A stretch of DNA of 37,635 nt, taken from contig RFOM01000033.1 of assembly GCA_009926615.1 (NCBI GenBank), positions 1-37,635 on the forward strand, read 5' to 3'. Below the pieces are notes generated by a model, which searched no databases, had not been told where the DNA came from, and saw nothing but the letters and a program-made list of their open reading frames with translations. Shown here piece by piece: positions 8,666 through 16,462 of this stretch (positions are counted from its first letter, which is position 1; every line of letters starts with the position of its first letter). The stretch is from Pseudomonadota bacterium. Lineage in GTDB: Bacteria; Bdellovibrionota_B; Oligoflexia; Silvanigrellales; Silvanigrellaceae. The translations under genes and the position numbers were made by a program.

Positions 8666-8872
8666 TCATGCGCTCTTCTTTGGCGGAGGTTTGCTTGCGG
8701 CCAGACGTTGCTTGCCCAACTGTTTTTCAATCGTCTTCAGAATACGCTGCCGCAATGCCGGATTTTCATCAAGAATAATTTGAAGTAATTCAAGGTCGTC
8801 GTGCGACCGGAATGCGCGCCTCTTTTTCGGTTCGTGATTTGGTCCGGATTTGATCTTGCTTTCATCAGCCAT
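8666..8872 (-). CDS. Small basic protein of unknown function, 68 aa
   Basis: Not recognised. A 68-residue hydrophilic protein, rich in Lys and Arg at both ends (NHEPKKRRAFRSHDD near residues 12-26; PPPKKSA at the C-terminus). The centre, LELLQIILDENPALRQRILK, should form one or two amphipathic helices. No signal peptide, membrane segment or cysteine motif is visible. A near-perfect AGGAGG lies 7 bases before the ATG at 8872, which is good evidence that it is translated. It sits between the cystathionine enzyme gene (78 bp upstream) and the ureohydrolase gene (67 bp downstream), all on the same strand. Confidence 0.7.
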   Translation of the reverse strand: MADESKIKSGPNHEPKKRRAFRSHDDLELLQIILDENPALRQRILKTIEKQLGKQRLAASKPPPKKSA

Positions 8873-8950
8873 GCCCGCACCTCCTGTTTGAGGTATCGGC
8901 AAATCAGGCATCATTCTTGCGCCGCGGCCTGCAGGGCTAAATTCTTGACA

Positions 8951-10117
8951 TCAGCCCGCAGCTGCCTTGAGGTCGTCGATCAAGTCCTGAGCTGTCTCGA
9001 TACCCACCGAGAATCGCAGAAGATTTGAATCAATCCCAATTTTTTTGCGGTGGTCCGGCGGCACACTTGCATGGGTCATCGTTTCCGGATGGTTCACGAG
9101 CGATTCAACCCCGCCAAGGCTTTCGGCCAAGCTGAAAACCTGCAGACGGCTGAGGAACTTTTTCACATCCTCAAAAGAGCCATTCATTCTGACACTGACC
9201 ATGCCCGCATAGCCGCTCATCTGCGCGCGTGCCAGTGCAGCCTGCGGATGGGACTCAAGTCCCGGAAAAATCACTTCCGAAAATGACGACATGCGGCTGA
9301 GGGCTTCGGCCACGGCACAGGCATTTTCGTGATGTCTCTGCATCCGCAATGCGAGAGTTTTGATGCTGCGCAAAAGGATGAAGCATTCCTGCGGCGCGTT
9401 GACCGCTCCGCCCGCAAATTGAATGAAGCGCAATTGCTCGGCGAGCGAATCATCGTTGAGCATCAGCGCACCGCCCACCAAATCAGAATGGCCGCCGATG
9501 TATTTGGTCGTGCTGTGCAGAACAATGTCGGCACCCAAGGCCAGCGGTTGCTGAAAGACGGGTGATGCAAAAGTATTGTCCACGACAGTCAGCGCTCCGG
9601 CGGACTTGGCGATTTGCGCAACGGCAGAAATATCGACGATTCTGAGCAGAGGATTGGTCGGCGTTTCAATCCAGACAAGTTTGGTCTTGGGCCTCATCAG
9701 TGATTTGAGATCCGAGGCATTGCGCATGTCGGCGAATTCAAAATCGATGCCGTATTTTGCAAAGAGGCGGCGGAACAGTCTGCCGGTGCCGCCGTAAACA
9801 TCATCACAGACCAGAACATGATCGCCCGGATTGAGAAGCTGCGCTACCGCATGCACCGCGGCAAGACCGGATGCAAATGAAATACCGTGCTTTGCGCGTT
9901 CAAGTGCAGCCAAGGCAATTTCCAAAGACGTACGGGTCGGATTGCCGCCGCGCGAATAATCGTAACCCTTGTGCTCTCCGGGGGCAGACTGCACATAAGT
10001 CGAGGTTTGAAAAATCGGGGTCATGATCGCACCGGTCACGGGCTCGGGCTCAACGCCTGCATGCACGCAAACGGTTTCAATTCCCTGAGGGGCTCTGTTC
10101 TTCGTATTATTCTGCAT
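8951..10117 (-). CDS. Cystathionine gamma-synthase / gamma-lyase family PLP enzyme
   Basis: PLP-dependent enzyme of the Cys/Met metabolism family, 388 aa, the usual length. It has YSRGGNPTR (about residues 54-62, phosphate binding), the glycine-rich SFASGLAAVHA, VVDNTFASP with the PLP-binding Asp, and HSTTKYIGGHSD with the Schiff-base Lys at about residue 205. The C-terminal substrate motif SLGGVESLVNHPETMTHA is also present. It makes or breaks cystathionine in methionine/cysteine interconversion. Synthase (MetB) and lyase cannot be separated by eye. The start is the ATG at 10117, preceded by GGAG at 10 bases; a TTG two codons upstream is less likely. The window also holds MetH and an MTHFR fusion, but in a separate operon 20 kb away. 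Confidence 0.9.
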   Translation of the reverse strand: MQNNTKNRAPQGIETVCVHAGVEPEPVTGAIMTPIFQTSTYVQSAPGEHKGYDYSRGGNPTRTSLEIALAALERAKHGISFASGLAAVHAVAQLLNPGDHVLVCDDVYGGTGRLFRRLFAKYGIDFEFADMRNASDLKSLMRPKTKLVWIETPTNPLLRIVDISAVAQIAKSAGALTVVDNTFASPVFQQPLALGADIVLHSTTKYIGGHSDLVGGALMLNDDSLAEQLRFIQFAGGAVNAPQECFILLRSIKTLALRMQRHHENACAVAEALSRMSSFSEVIFPGLESHPQAALARAQMSGYAGMVSVRMNGSFEDVKKFLSRLQVFSLAESLGGVESLVNHPETMTHASVPPDHRKKIGIDSNLLRFSVGIETAQDLIDDLKAAAG

Positions 10118-10172
10118 CTTCAATCATCTCCGTGCGTGCGGATATGATCTTCATCCGCCCTGCAAATTTGAA

Positions 10173-11486
10173 CTAAAAATAATGCTGCATTCCCAGCACC
10201 CAGCTCTGAGGGTTCCTCAGCCCCGACAGCGCGCGCGCATAATCTGCTCTCAAACGCAGTCTGGCAACTGGCCGAAAACCCAATCGCAGCCCCGCACCTG
10301 CACTTGCGGCGACCGGCACAGGCCATTCTTTTAATGATTTTCCGGCATTGCCTGCATCAGAAAAAATCACCGTCTGCAAAACAATATTCTCGCTCAGGTA
10401 CGCCAGCCAGCGACTCTCGGCATTCACGTGCCACGTCACTGCTCCAATCCGTTCTCCGTCATCAAGACCGCGGACCGCATCCAGACTTCCCAAGCGAAGC
10501 AACGACAACAGGCTTTGCCCGTTGGTCCATTGTACGTGGGCGCGCAGGCCGGCATTGTGACCCTCGGCCACTCTCCAAAAATGCGTGCCGCGCAGCGAAA
10601 TCGCCTGTATATAAGGCTGCACCTGTGAATCAGCGGAAAACAAATTTGAAGCCGACAATTCGACCCGATGTCCTTCCCAGAGATAATCGTGAAGATCCAC
10701 TCCGTTGAAGATCAGGTAAACTTTTGCGTTCACTCCCTCTTCGTGACTCCGGCCGAAATCCGAATAACTTAAAAGAGGATCGGTCAGACGTTTCTCAAGA
10801 CGGCGCTCAAGCGGCTCAAACGAAACACCCAAATCGAACCAAGGCAGCTGACGTTGCGCACTCAGCAGAAGACGGGTGGAACGCGACAACGGGGTCACGT
10901 ACTTATTCTTCTCTTTGTTAAAGTAAAACAGATTCCGTCTGCCGGTTTGCAACTCGGCGGCAGTCCGCCAAATGTGTCTTAAAAAGTGCGGCTGACGCCA
11001 CCAGATATTGACTCCGCCGGCTTCTGCAAATTGTTCATACTGAAGTCCGGCTTCAATGCCCCGTCCCAAAAGATTGATGTCGTAGAGACCGACGACGATG
11101 AACTCAACTCCGCCTCCGCTTCCTCCGCGCAGCACGGGCGTCAGAGTCCACTTCTCGCGAAAGATAATCTTCAGGTCCGTCCGGCCTTGGCCGGCAGGAG
11201 TCATCTCGACTTCAACCGTCACAAAAAAGTTTGTGTTGCGCAGGCGCTGCAAACCTTCCTCAAGGTCCTCACCGGTGATCGTCCGGCCTTCGGCAATCCG
11301 GAGTTCGCCGCGGATAAAATCTTCTCGAGTCCTTTTCAAGCCTTCAAACTCAATTTTTCCGACAACAAAAGTCTCACCCGTGTCTTCCGCGCCCGTCAGA
11401 TTGCCCGCAACATCACCTGACCATGCCGTGCCGGAATATCCGAACAGATAAAGGAACAGAAAAACAAAAGTAAAAATAATCCGCAT
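10173..11486 (-). CDS. Omp85/BamA-family outer-membrane protein with a single POTRA domain
   Basis: A 437-aa protein with an N-terminal signal peptide (a hydrophobic run ending near AWSG, about residue 24). One POTRA-like domain follows at about residues 38-112, beginning VVGKIEFEGLKRTREDF. The remaining 320 residues form a beta barrel of alternating strands. Barrel signatures include VRGLDDGE, corresponding to the VRG(F/Y) motif of the Omp85 lid loop, and FSDAGNAG. The chain ends in Phe, as outer-membrane barrels often do. It is much shorter than BamA, which has five POTRA domains, and resembles small single-POTRA members. It may insert or translocate a specific client. Its ATG overlaps the metallophosphoesterase stop (TAATG), so the two are coupled. 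Confidence 0.85.
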   Translation of the reverse strand: MRIIFTFVFLFLYLFGYSGTAWSGDVAGNLTGAEDTGETFVVGKIEFEGLKRTREDFIRGELRIAEGRTITGEDLEEGLQRLRNTNFFVTVEVEMTPAGQGRTDLKIIFREKWTLTPVLRGGSGGGVEFIVVGLYDINLLGRGIEAGLQYEQFAEAGGVNIWWRQPHFLRHIWRTAAELQTGRRNLFYFNKEKNKYVTPLSRSTRLLLSAQRQLPWFDLGVSFEPLERRLEKRLTDPLLSYSDFGRSHEEGVNAKVYLIFNGVDLHDYLWEGHRVELSASNLFSADSQVQPYIQAISLRGTHFWRVAEGHNAGLRAHVQWTNGQSLLSLLRLGSLDAVRGLDDGERIGAVTWHVNAESRWLAYLSENIVLQTVIFSDAGNAGKSLKEWPVPVAASAGAGLRLGFRPVARLRLRADYARALSGLRNPQSWVLGMQHYF

Positions 11487-12433
11487 TACTCTTTTTGAAC
11501 CTCTTTCAAACCCGCCCGCCGAAGCAACCGGTTGATGCGTCCGAAGACGTCCTGCCTGCGCAGTTCGGCCATAAGACAGATCGACATTTCCTGAGGAGAC
11601 AAATTTCTGTTCTTCACACTCTGAAAAAACGGATAAACAACATCCTGATTAAAAAGGCTCTGTGCAGCAATTGCGTATGAGAACGGCGCGCACTCATCGA
11701 GCGCACCCGATTCCGCATAACGGCGCAAAAGCCCGTCCGAAGAATATGGAATTCTTCTGTTTGTCATTCTGAAACGGCTGCCGTCCGGCGATTCGGCAAG
11801 AACCCATGTCGCAAGCGGAGCATCCGGAGCTTCGGGGAGCTTTTCGACAAACGGATAACCGACACTGCCGCAGTTGAACCAGATTGCTTTTCCCGACGGC
11901 TCGCAATGACGGCCAAGGTAGTGACTGTGGCCGTTAAAAACGATTCGCCCTCCGCCGGCCGTATCCTCTTCGTACGTTTCTTTAAACGATGCGGACAATT
12001 GAGACTGCTGAACAAAAAAATCCGGCACACGCCGGTTGTTGCCGACCGCAGCATGCACGGCGGAAAGCGGAACGTCCTGAGCAGTCCATTTTTCCCGTGC
12101 ATCGTTCTCGATCCGCTCAAGTCGCGAACCGAGCTTTGACACCGTCCAAGGTACAAATTTCCAGAGAGGTCTGAGAAACCGTTCCGCGGCAGGGTTCTTC
12201 CTGCACTCGAATAAATAATCCTCATGATTGCCGCGCAATTGCGGGCATTCAAGCTTTTCGAGCGCCTCAAAAACAGCAACCGGATCCGGACCGCCGTCGA
12301 AACTGTCGCCTAGACAAACGAGTCTCAGTTCGCTGACGGCGTACCTTTTTCCGAATTCCCGAATGTCGTTGAGTACGGCCTCAAGAGCGTTAAAATTACC
12401 GTGAATATCCGTAAAAAAAGCATAACTAATCAT
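11486..12433 (-). CDS. Calcineurin-like metallophosphoesterase
   Basis: Cytoplasmic protein of 315 aa with the full metallophosphoesterase motif set: FFTDIHGN (Asp9, His11), CLGDSFDGG (Asp43), RGNHEDY (Asn69, His70), a later SAVHAAVG and NGHSHYLG. The arrangement resembles bacterial diadenosine tetraphosphatase-like and Ser/Thr phosphatase-like proteins, but the roughly 90 C-terminal residues are not specific to any family I know. The substrate cannot be inferred. The ATG at 12433 overlaps the end of the BirA-CoaX-RluA gene by 8 bp, and its own stop overlaps the Omp85 gene, so this is the middle gene of a tightly coupled operon. Confidence 0.88.
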   Translation of the reverse strand: MISYAFFTDIHGNFNALEAVLNDIREFGKRYAVSELRLVCLGDSFDGGPDPVAVFEALEKLECPQLRGNHEDYLFECRKNPAAERFLRPLWKFVPWTVSKLGSRLERIENDAREKWTAQDVPLSAVHAAVGNNRRVPDFFVQQSQLSASFKETYEEDTAGGGRIVFNGHSHYLGRHCEPSGKAIWFNCGSVGYPFVEKLPEAPDAPLATWVLAESPDGSRFRMTNRRIPYSSDGLLRRYAESGALDECAPFSYAIAAQSLFNQDVVYPFFQSVKNRNLSPQEMSICLMAELRRQDVFGRINRLLRRAGLKEVQKE

Positions 12434-15401
12434 GACCGCCGTCCTGCGGACCGACACACGGAGACACGCTGAAGTCGATTTTCAGGATGCGCTCAAAAAG
12501 CTCGGCAAATTCTTTTTTTTGCGCATCGAAACCGGCCGAAAAACCGGCACGCCGCAAAAGTTCGAGCGTCGGCGGATGAATCATAAGATCTTCAGGCAAC
12601 GGCGCAATGACCGGTGCACGACCAAGGCCGCTGTCCGGTTTCGAGTAAAACCGGATTGCCGTGTTGTGCAACCAATGACGCGGAAGCAGAACTTTTTCGG
12701 CAACCGAAGGTATGTATCCCTCTTCGTAAAATTGCAGGAACGCGTCTTCATCGGGATGATACATCTTGTCGCCCACAATCCAATGTCCGAGCGCAGCGAG
12801 ATGAACGCGGATCTGATTTGTCCTGCCGGTTTGCGGCATGCAGGCAAACAGCGAATAGTCCTCCCACTCCGCCAGCCGCACACAATGAGTCAGTGCATCG
12901 AGGCCTTCCGCGGGGTTGTGCCAAAGCTTTAGCCGGATGCGGGAATTGACTGCGGGCCCGATAGGAAGATCGACACGAAATTCGGACGGCAATGTCCGTG
13001 TGCCTTTGGTGACGGCAAGGTACATTTTTTTGACCGACGAATCGCGAAAGCTCAATGACAATTCGCGGCGAAGAGGCGTGCTTCGGGCGCACACCAAAAT
13101 TCCTGAAGTCTCCCGATCGATCCGGTGAACCGGCGCCGCATCGGCGTATCCCATTTTCTTTGCAATTTCGATGAAGGTATTTTTTCCGTAAAGTCCCGCT
13201 GCGTGCACCACCAGATTTCCCGGCTTGCAGAACACCGCAGCATCACCGTCGTCATAGACAACTTCAATGTCGGTCATCATGTCCGGCTCATATTCGGGCG
13301 GATGAAAAAGCCAAATTTGATCGCCGTGTTTGATCACGTAGGTCGGCTTGACAGAAATCAGGTTGACGGGAGGCGTATCCGAAGTGTGATTTTTGGGTGA
13401 ATTCTGCTCAACAAGAATTTCACCAATCTCAACTCTTTGCTGCCAGATATCACGGGTGTGAAATTTGAATTTCTCGCCCAAATGGCGATCAAGCCTCAAG
13501 CCGACGCCGGCATGTTCGAGCCGGCCGCCGAGGCGGCGGAAGTGCGCTCTGTCGAGTGTGACCCGCTGAGCCCGCCGGCGTGAAATGCGCGCGCGCAACA
13601 TGCTTTGCAAAACCTTCTCCGGCAGTCCGTCCGGACTCCCCTCATCGGCCTGCATCATGTTGAATCTGGAATTTTTGCTGAGAGCGGCAATGCGTGACAT
13701 CGCATTAAGGACGAGAGAATCATCGACCGTTACAATTTTTTTAATCTCCGGTCTCAAATTCTCAGTGCATGCGCGGGCACCGCCGCCGGTCAAAATAATC
13801 TTTTCAACACCGTGCTGTTCAATCAGCAATCCGGCAATGCCGTAAAATTGAAGTGCCAAGCCGCGGATCATCGACAGCGGTGTCGAGAAAGGAGAACTTT
13901 CGTCCAGACGGGGCAGAGAATCCGGCAGCGACACGCGCGGCAAACGCGCGGTCTTTTCATGAAGACTTTGCAGACTCATTGAAGGTCCCGGCAGAATGAA
14001 ACTCTCAATAATTTTTTGCCCTGCCGTAACAACAACACCGGTCAGCGCAGTCCCGACCGAAATAACGGCGACAGGCCTGCACAAATGCTGAGCTTCACGC
14101 GCAGCCACCCACGCCTGCAGAGCGCGGTCAACGCCCATCTGCGCAGCGGCATATTCACCCTCAAGCCCCGCAGCCCTTAATATTTCATCACCGCTGACGG
14201 GGGAGAGCAGAACCTCGCGACCCGATGCATGTGAGGAAACAAACAAAGACTCCAAATTTTCGATTATTTTTGCCGAATGCGAGGCGCTCGCAACCGCAGC
14301 CCAGACAACCTCGATTTTTGCCGCGCCCGAAACACTCTTGGTCAGTTCCTTTGCAAAGTCTGTTCTGGAAAACAGCCGCAGGTCGGCGAGGGTTTTGCGG
14401 TCCAAACCGGACCAGTCATACTGCCCTGAAAAAACACTGTCTCCGTTCTCACTTTGCCAGTGAACCTTCGAATTGCCGAAGTCGAGACAGATGCGCGCGG
14501 AAGGCGAAGGAAAAGTCACATCCGCGGCGATGATCGGCTCGGAAGTGCCCTTGAGGAGCAGTCCGCCTTCAGGCGACAATCCGGCAAATTCGCCGGTCTG
14601 CTCACCTTTGTTGACTGAAAGCATCGTTCCAAGAGGCAGCGATCGCTCCAAAGTCAGATTCAACAGCTGCCCTGCGGAGCGTTCGGTAAGAAGATAATCC
14701 AACAGTTCGCGTTCGATCTCGGCAGAAACAATCTCACTTAACGTTTGTCTCATTGCCGGAGTGAGTTCGGTCAATTTCAGACCCCAAGTCGCGGCGATAC
14801 TGCCTGCGTGCGAAACGTCGGAGGGCGATTCGAAAAGATTCATTCCCAATCCGATGCACACAAACTGAAGCTGGTCGGCACGGAACGAAGTCTCGCACAA
14901 AATGCCCGCAAGCTTTCGGGGTGCAGCCGCTGACGAACGCGCGTCGCCTGAGGGCCACGCCCAGACATCATTCGGCCATTTGAGCTTGGCATCCGCAACC
15001 GGATCGGCGGCAAGCAATTTGGAAAATTCCATTCTGTTGGCAATCCGCGAACGAGCACGCCACAGCGCGTCTACAATCGCGCAGCCCACGGCAAGACTGA
15101 GCCAGTTGAGCGGAATTGCGAGACTCTGCGCAGGAATGACAAAGGTGCACGGGCCCAAAAATTTATGCTTGCGGACTGATTCCGAAAGACCGGAACTTTC
15201 GTCTGCGGCAGTGTCACCCGAACTGCCGGAATCACCGGTGTGTGTTCCGGCAGCCTGAGACCACCGGCTGCCGCCGCGGCCGCGACCGGCCGTTTGCGTC
15301 TGACAGGTCACGGCAAAAATTTCGCCAAGTCCTTTTTCAGCGATCAGCTGACGGGCAAGGTCCATCGTCGAGGTTGTCTGCCGGACAAAATAAGTCTTCA
15401 T
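12426..15401 (-). CDS. BirA-CoaX-RluA triple fusion: biotin ligase, type III pantothenate kinase, S4/RluA pseudouridine synthase
   Basis: A 991-aa protein in one uninterrupted frame. Residues 1-300 are a biotin protein ligase without the DNA-binding N-domain: GRGRGGSRW (39-47), KWPNDV (141-146), KLAGILCE (163-170) and a C-terminal SH3-like part. Residues 302-575 are a type III pantothenate kinase: LDFGNSK (306-312), GVDR (423-426), SVGTALTG (448-455) and LTGGGAR. Residues 575-630 are a basic linker. From 632 there is an S4 domain (RLDRHLGEKF ... VKPTYVIKHGDQI), then an RluA-type pseudouridine synthase with HRIDRETSG (759-767, catalytic Asp762). A Ser/Gly/Asp-rich insert fills residues 49-79. 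The ATG at 15401 has GAGG at 5 bases and lies 7 bp after the nadC stop. BirA-CoaX fusions are known; the added RluA part is unfamiliar to me. Confidence 0.92.
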   Translation of the reverse strand: MKTYFVRQTTSTMDLARQLIAEKGLGEIFAVTCQTQTAGRGRGGSRWSQAAGTHTGDSGSSGDTAADESSGLSESVRKHKFLGPCTFVIPAQSLAIPLNWLSLAVGCAIVDALWRARSRIANRMEFSKLLAADPVADAKLKWPNDVWAWPSGDARSSAAAPRKLAGILCETSFRADQLQFVCIGLGMNLFESPSDVSHAGSIAATWGLKLTELTPAMRQTLSEIVSAEIERELLDYLLTERSAGQLLNLTLERSLPLGTMLSVNKGEQTGEFAGLSPEGGLLLKGTSEPIIAADVTFPSPSARICLDFGNSKVHWQSENGDSVFSGQYDWSGLDRKTLADLRLFSRTDFAKELTKSVSGAAKIEVVWAAVASASHSAKIIENLESLFVSSHASGREVLLSPVSGDEILRAAGLEGEYAAAQMGVDRALQAWVAAREAQHLCRPVAVISVGTALTGVVVTAGQKIIESFILPGPSMSLQSLHEKTARLPRVSLPDSLPRLDESSPFSTPLSMIRGLALQFYGIAGLLIEQHGVEKIILTGGGARACTENLRPEIKKIVTVDDSLVLNAMSRIAALSKNSRFNMMQADEGSPDGLPEKVLQSMLRARISRRRAQRVTLDRAHFRRLGGRLEHAGVGLRLDRHLGEKFKFHTRDIWQQRVEIGEILVEQNSPKNHTSDTPPVNLISVKPTYVIKHGDQIWLFHPPEYEPDMMTDIEVVYDDGDAAVFCKPGNLVVHAAGLYGKNTFIEIAKKMGYADAAPVHRIDRETSGILVCARSTPLRRELSLSFRDSSVKKMYLAVTKGTRTLPSEFRVDLPIGPAVNSRIRLKLWHNPAEGLDALTHCVRLAEWEDYSLFACMPQTGRTNQIRVHLAALGHWIVGDKMYHPDEDAFLQFYEEGYIPSVAEKVLLPRHWLHNTAIRFYSKPDSGLGRAPVIAPLPEDLMIHPPTLELLRRAGFSAGFDAQKKEFAELFERILKIDFSVSPCVGPQDGGHD

Positions 15402-15408
15402 CAAAACC

Positions 15409-16359
15409 TCATTTGAGCGGATAGAGCTGCAAACTCATATCGACCCACGTTGCCTGATGGACGAGCGCTCCGGAGCTCAGCGAATCGACCCCGAGTTTTG
15501 CAACAGCCGCAATATTTTCTTCGGTCAGATTTCCGCTGACTTCAAGCGACACGCGGCGTCCGCAGCGGGCACGCTCCGCGACCGCAGTGCGCACCTCGTC
15601 AAGTGAAAAATTATCCAGCATGATCACATCTGCGCCGCCGGCGAGAGCCTCGCGGAATTCATCGAGCTGTGTCACTTCAATTTCAATTTTGGTCAGTGCC
15701 GGCGCGTTTGCACGTGCAGCCTGCAAGGCTGCTGTTATACCGCCGAAGCTGCGCAGGTGATTTTCCTTCAGCATAAGTCCTGTATCGAGGGCGTGACGGT
15801 GATTTCGGACACCTGCGGTGCGGGTTGCAAACTTTTCGTAAAGTCTGAGGCCGGGCGTGGTTTTTCTCGTTTCGAGAAGATCAGGCGGAACAGCCTGCAC
15901 CTGAGCCGCTGCAGACTCGACAAGTTCCCGCATTTTCTTTGACTTTGTCGTGATTCCGCTTAGGCGCGACGCAAGATTCAGGGCAACCCGCTCGCCGAGC
16001 AAAAGACAGCGGGCATCGCCCTCACCGGACAAAACCGCCTGACTTTTGCGCACGGACTCACCGTCCCGAAAGGCAGATGAAAGTCTCAACGGAATGTCAC
16101 CGTGCACACGCTGAAAGACCGCAGCCATCAGGGCCAAACCGCAGACGTAAAAATCTTGTTTGGCAATAATTTCCATGCGCATCCGCGGACTGTCTGCAGA
16201 CTGCGTCCACTGGCTGACGTCACCTCCGCCGGCATCTTCTTCGAGCCACGCATCAATGTCCCGTTCAATCCGCCGCGGAGAAACCCCGAATTGAGTGACA
16301 AGCTGAGATGCCGTCCATTCACGGCTCAAATCGGCAACCGGTATTTTATTGTCGTTCAA
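15409..16359 (-). CDS. nadC: Nicotinate-nucleotide pyrophosphorylase (carboxylating)
   Basis: Quinolinate phosphoribosyltransferase: quinolinate plus PRPP gives nicotinate mononucleotide, CO2 and PPi in NAD synthesis. It has 316 aa. Motifs: LLGERVALNLASRLSGI, LLETRKTTPGLR, the basic active-site stretch NHRHALDTGLMLKENHL, and VIMLDNFS near the C-terminal half. The frame is open to 16485, but no upstream ATG has a good site. A TTG at 16359 is preceded by AAGGAG with 7 bases of spacing and gives a normal-length protein. First gene of the operon nadC, birA-coaX-rluA, metallophosphoesterase, omp85; three of the activities serve NAD, biotin and CoA supply. No nadA or nadB is seen here. Confidence 0.93.
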   Translation of the reverse strand: MNDNKIPVADLSREWTASQLVTQFGVSPRRIERDIDAWLEEDAGGGDVSQWTQSADSPRMRMEIIAKQDFYVCGLALMAAVFQRVHGDIPLRLSSAFRDGESVRKSQAVLSGEGDARCLLLGERVALNLASRLSGITTKSKKMRELVESAAAQVQAVPPDLLETRKTTPGLRLYEKFATRTAGVRNHRHALDTGLMLKENHLRSFGGITAALQAARANAPALTKIEIEVTQLDEFREALAGGADVIMLDNFSLDEVRTAVAERARCGRRVSLEVSGNLTEENIAAVAKLGVDSLSSGALVHQATWVDMSLQLYPLK

Positions 16360-16366
16360 AGGCGGT

Positions 16367-16372
16367 CTCCTT
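16367..16372 (-). promoter_or_regulatory. Shine-Dalgarno site supporting a TTG start of nadC
   Basis: AAGGAG on the minus strand, 7 bases before TTG at 16359. The 103-bp gap to the divergent serine hydrolase gene must also hold both promoters; I see no clear -35/-10 pair. Confidence 0.65.
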
Positions 16373-16462
16373 CGCTCTGTCTTGGACTTTCCCGCAACGC
16401 TGACTATTGTGAGACGGCGGACGAAATCTTTCCAGTCCGCACCCCCGCGGAGATGCCCTGCC

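Noticed and set aside
16349..16462. N-terminal extension of the serine hydrolase upstream of the ATG at 16463
   Set aside because: The extra residues are rich in Arg and Pro, do not form a signal peptide and run into the start region of divergent nadC.
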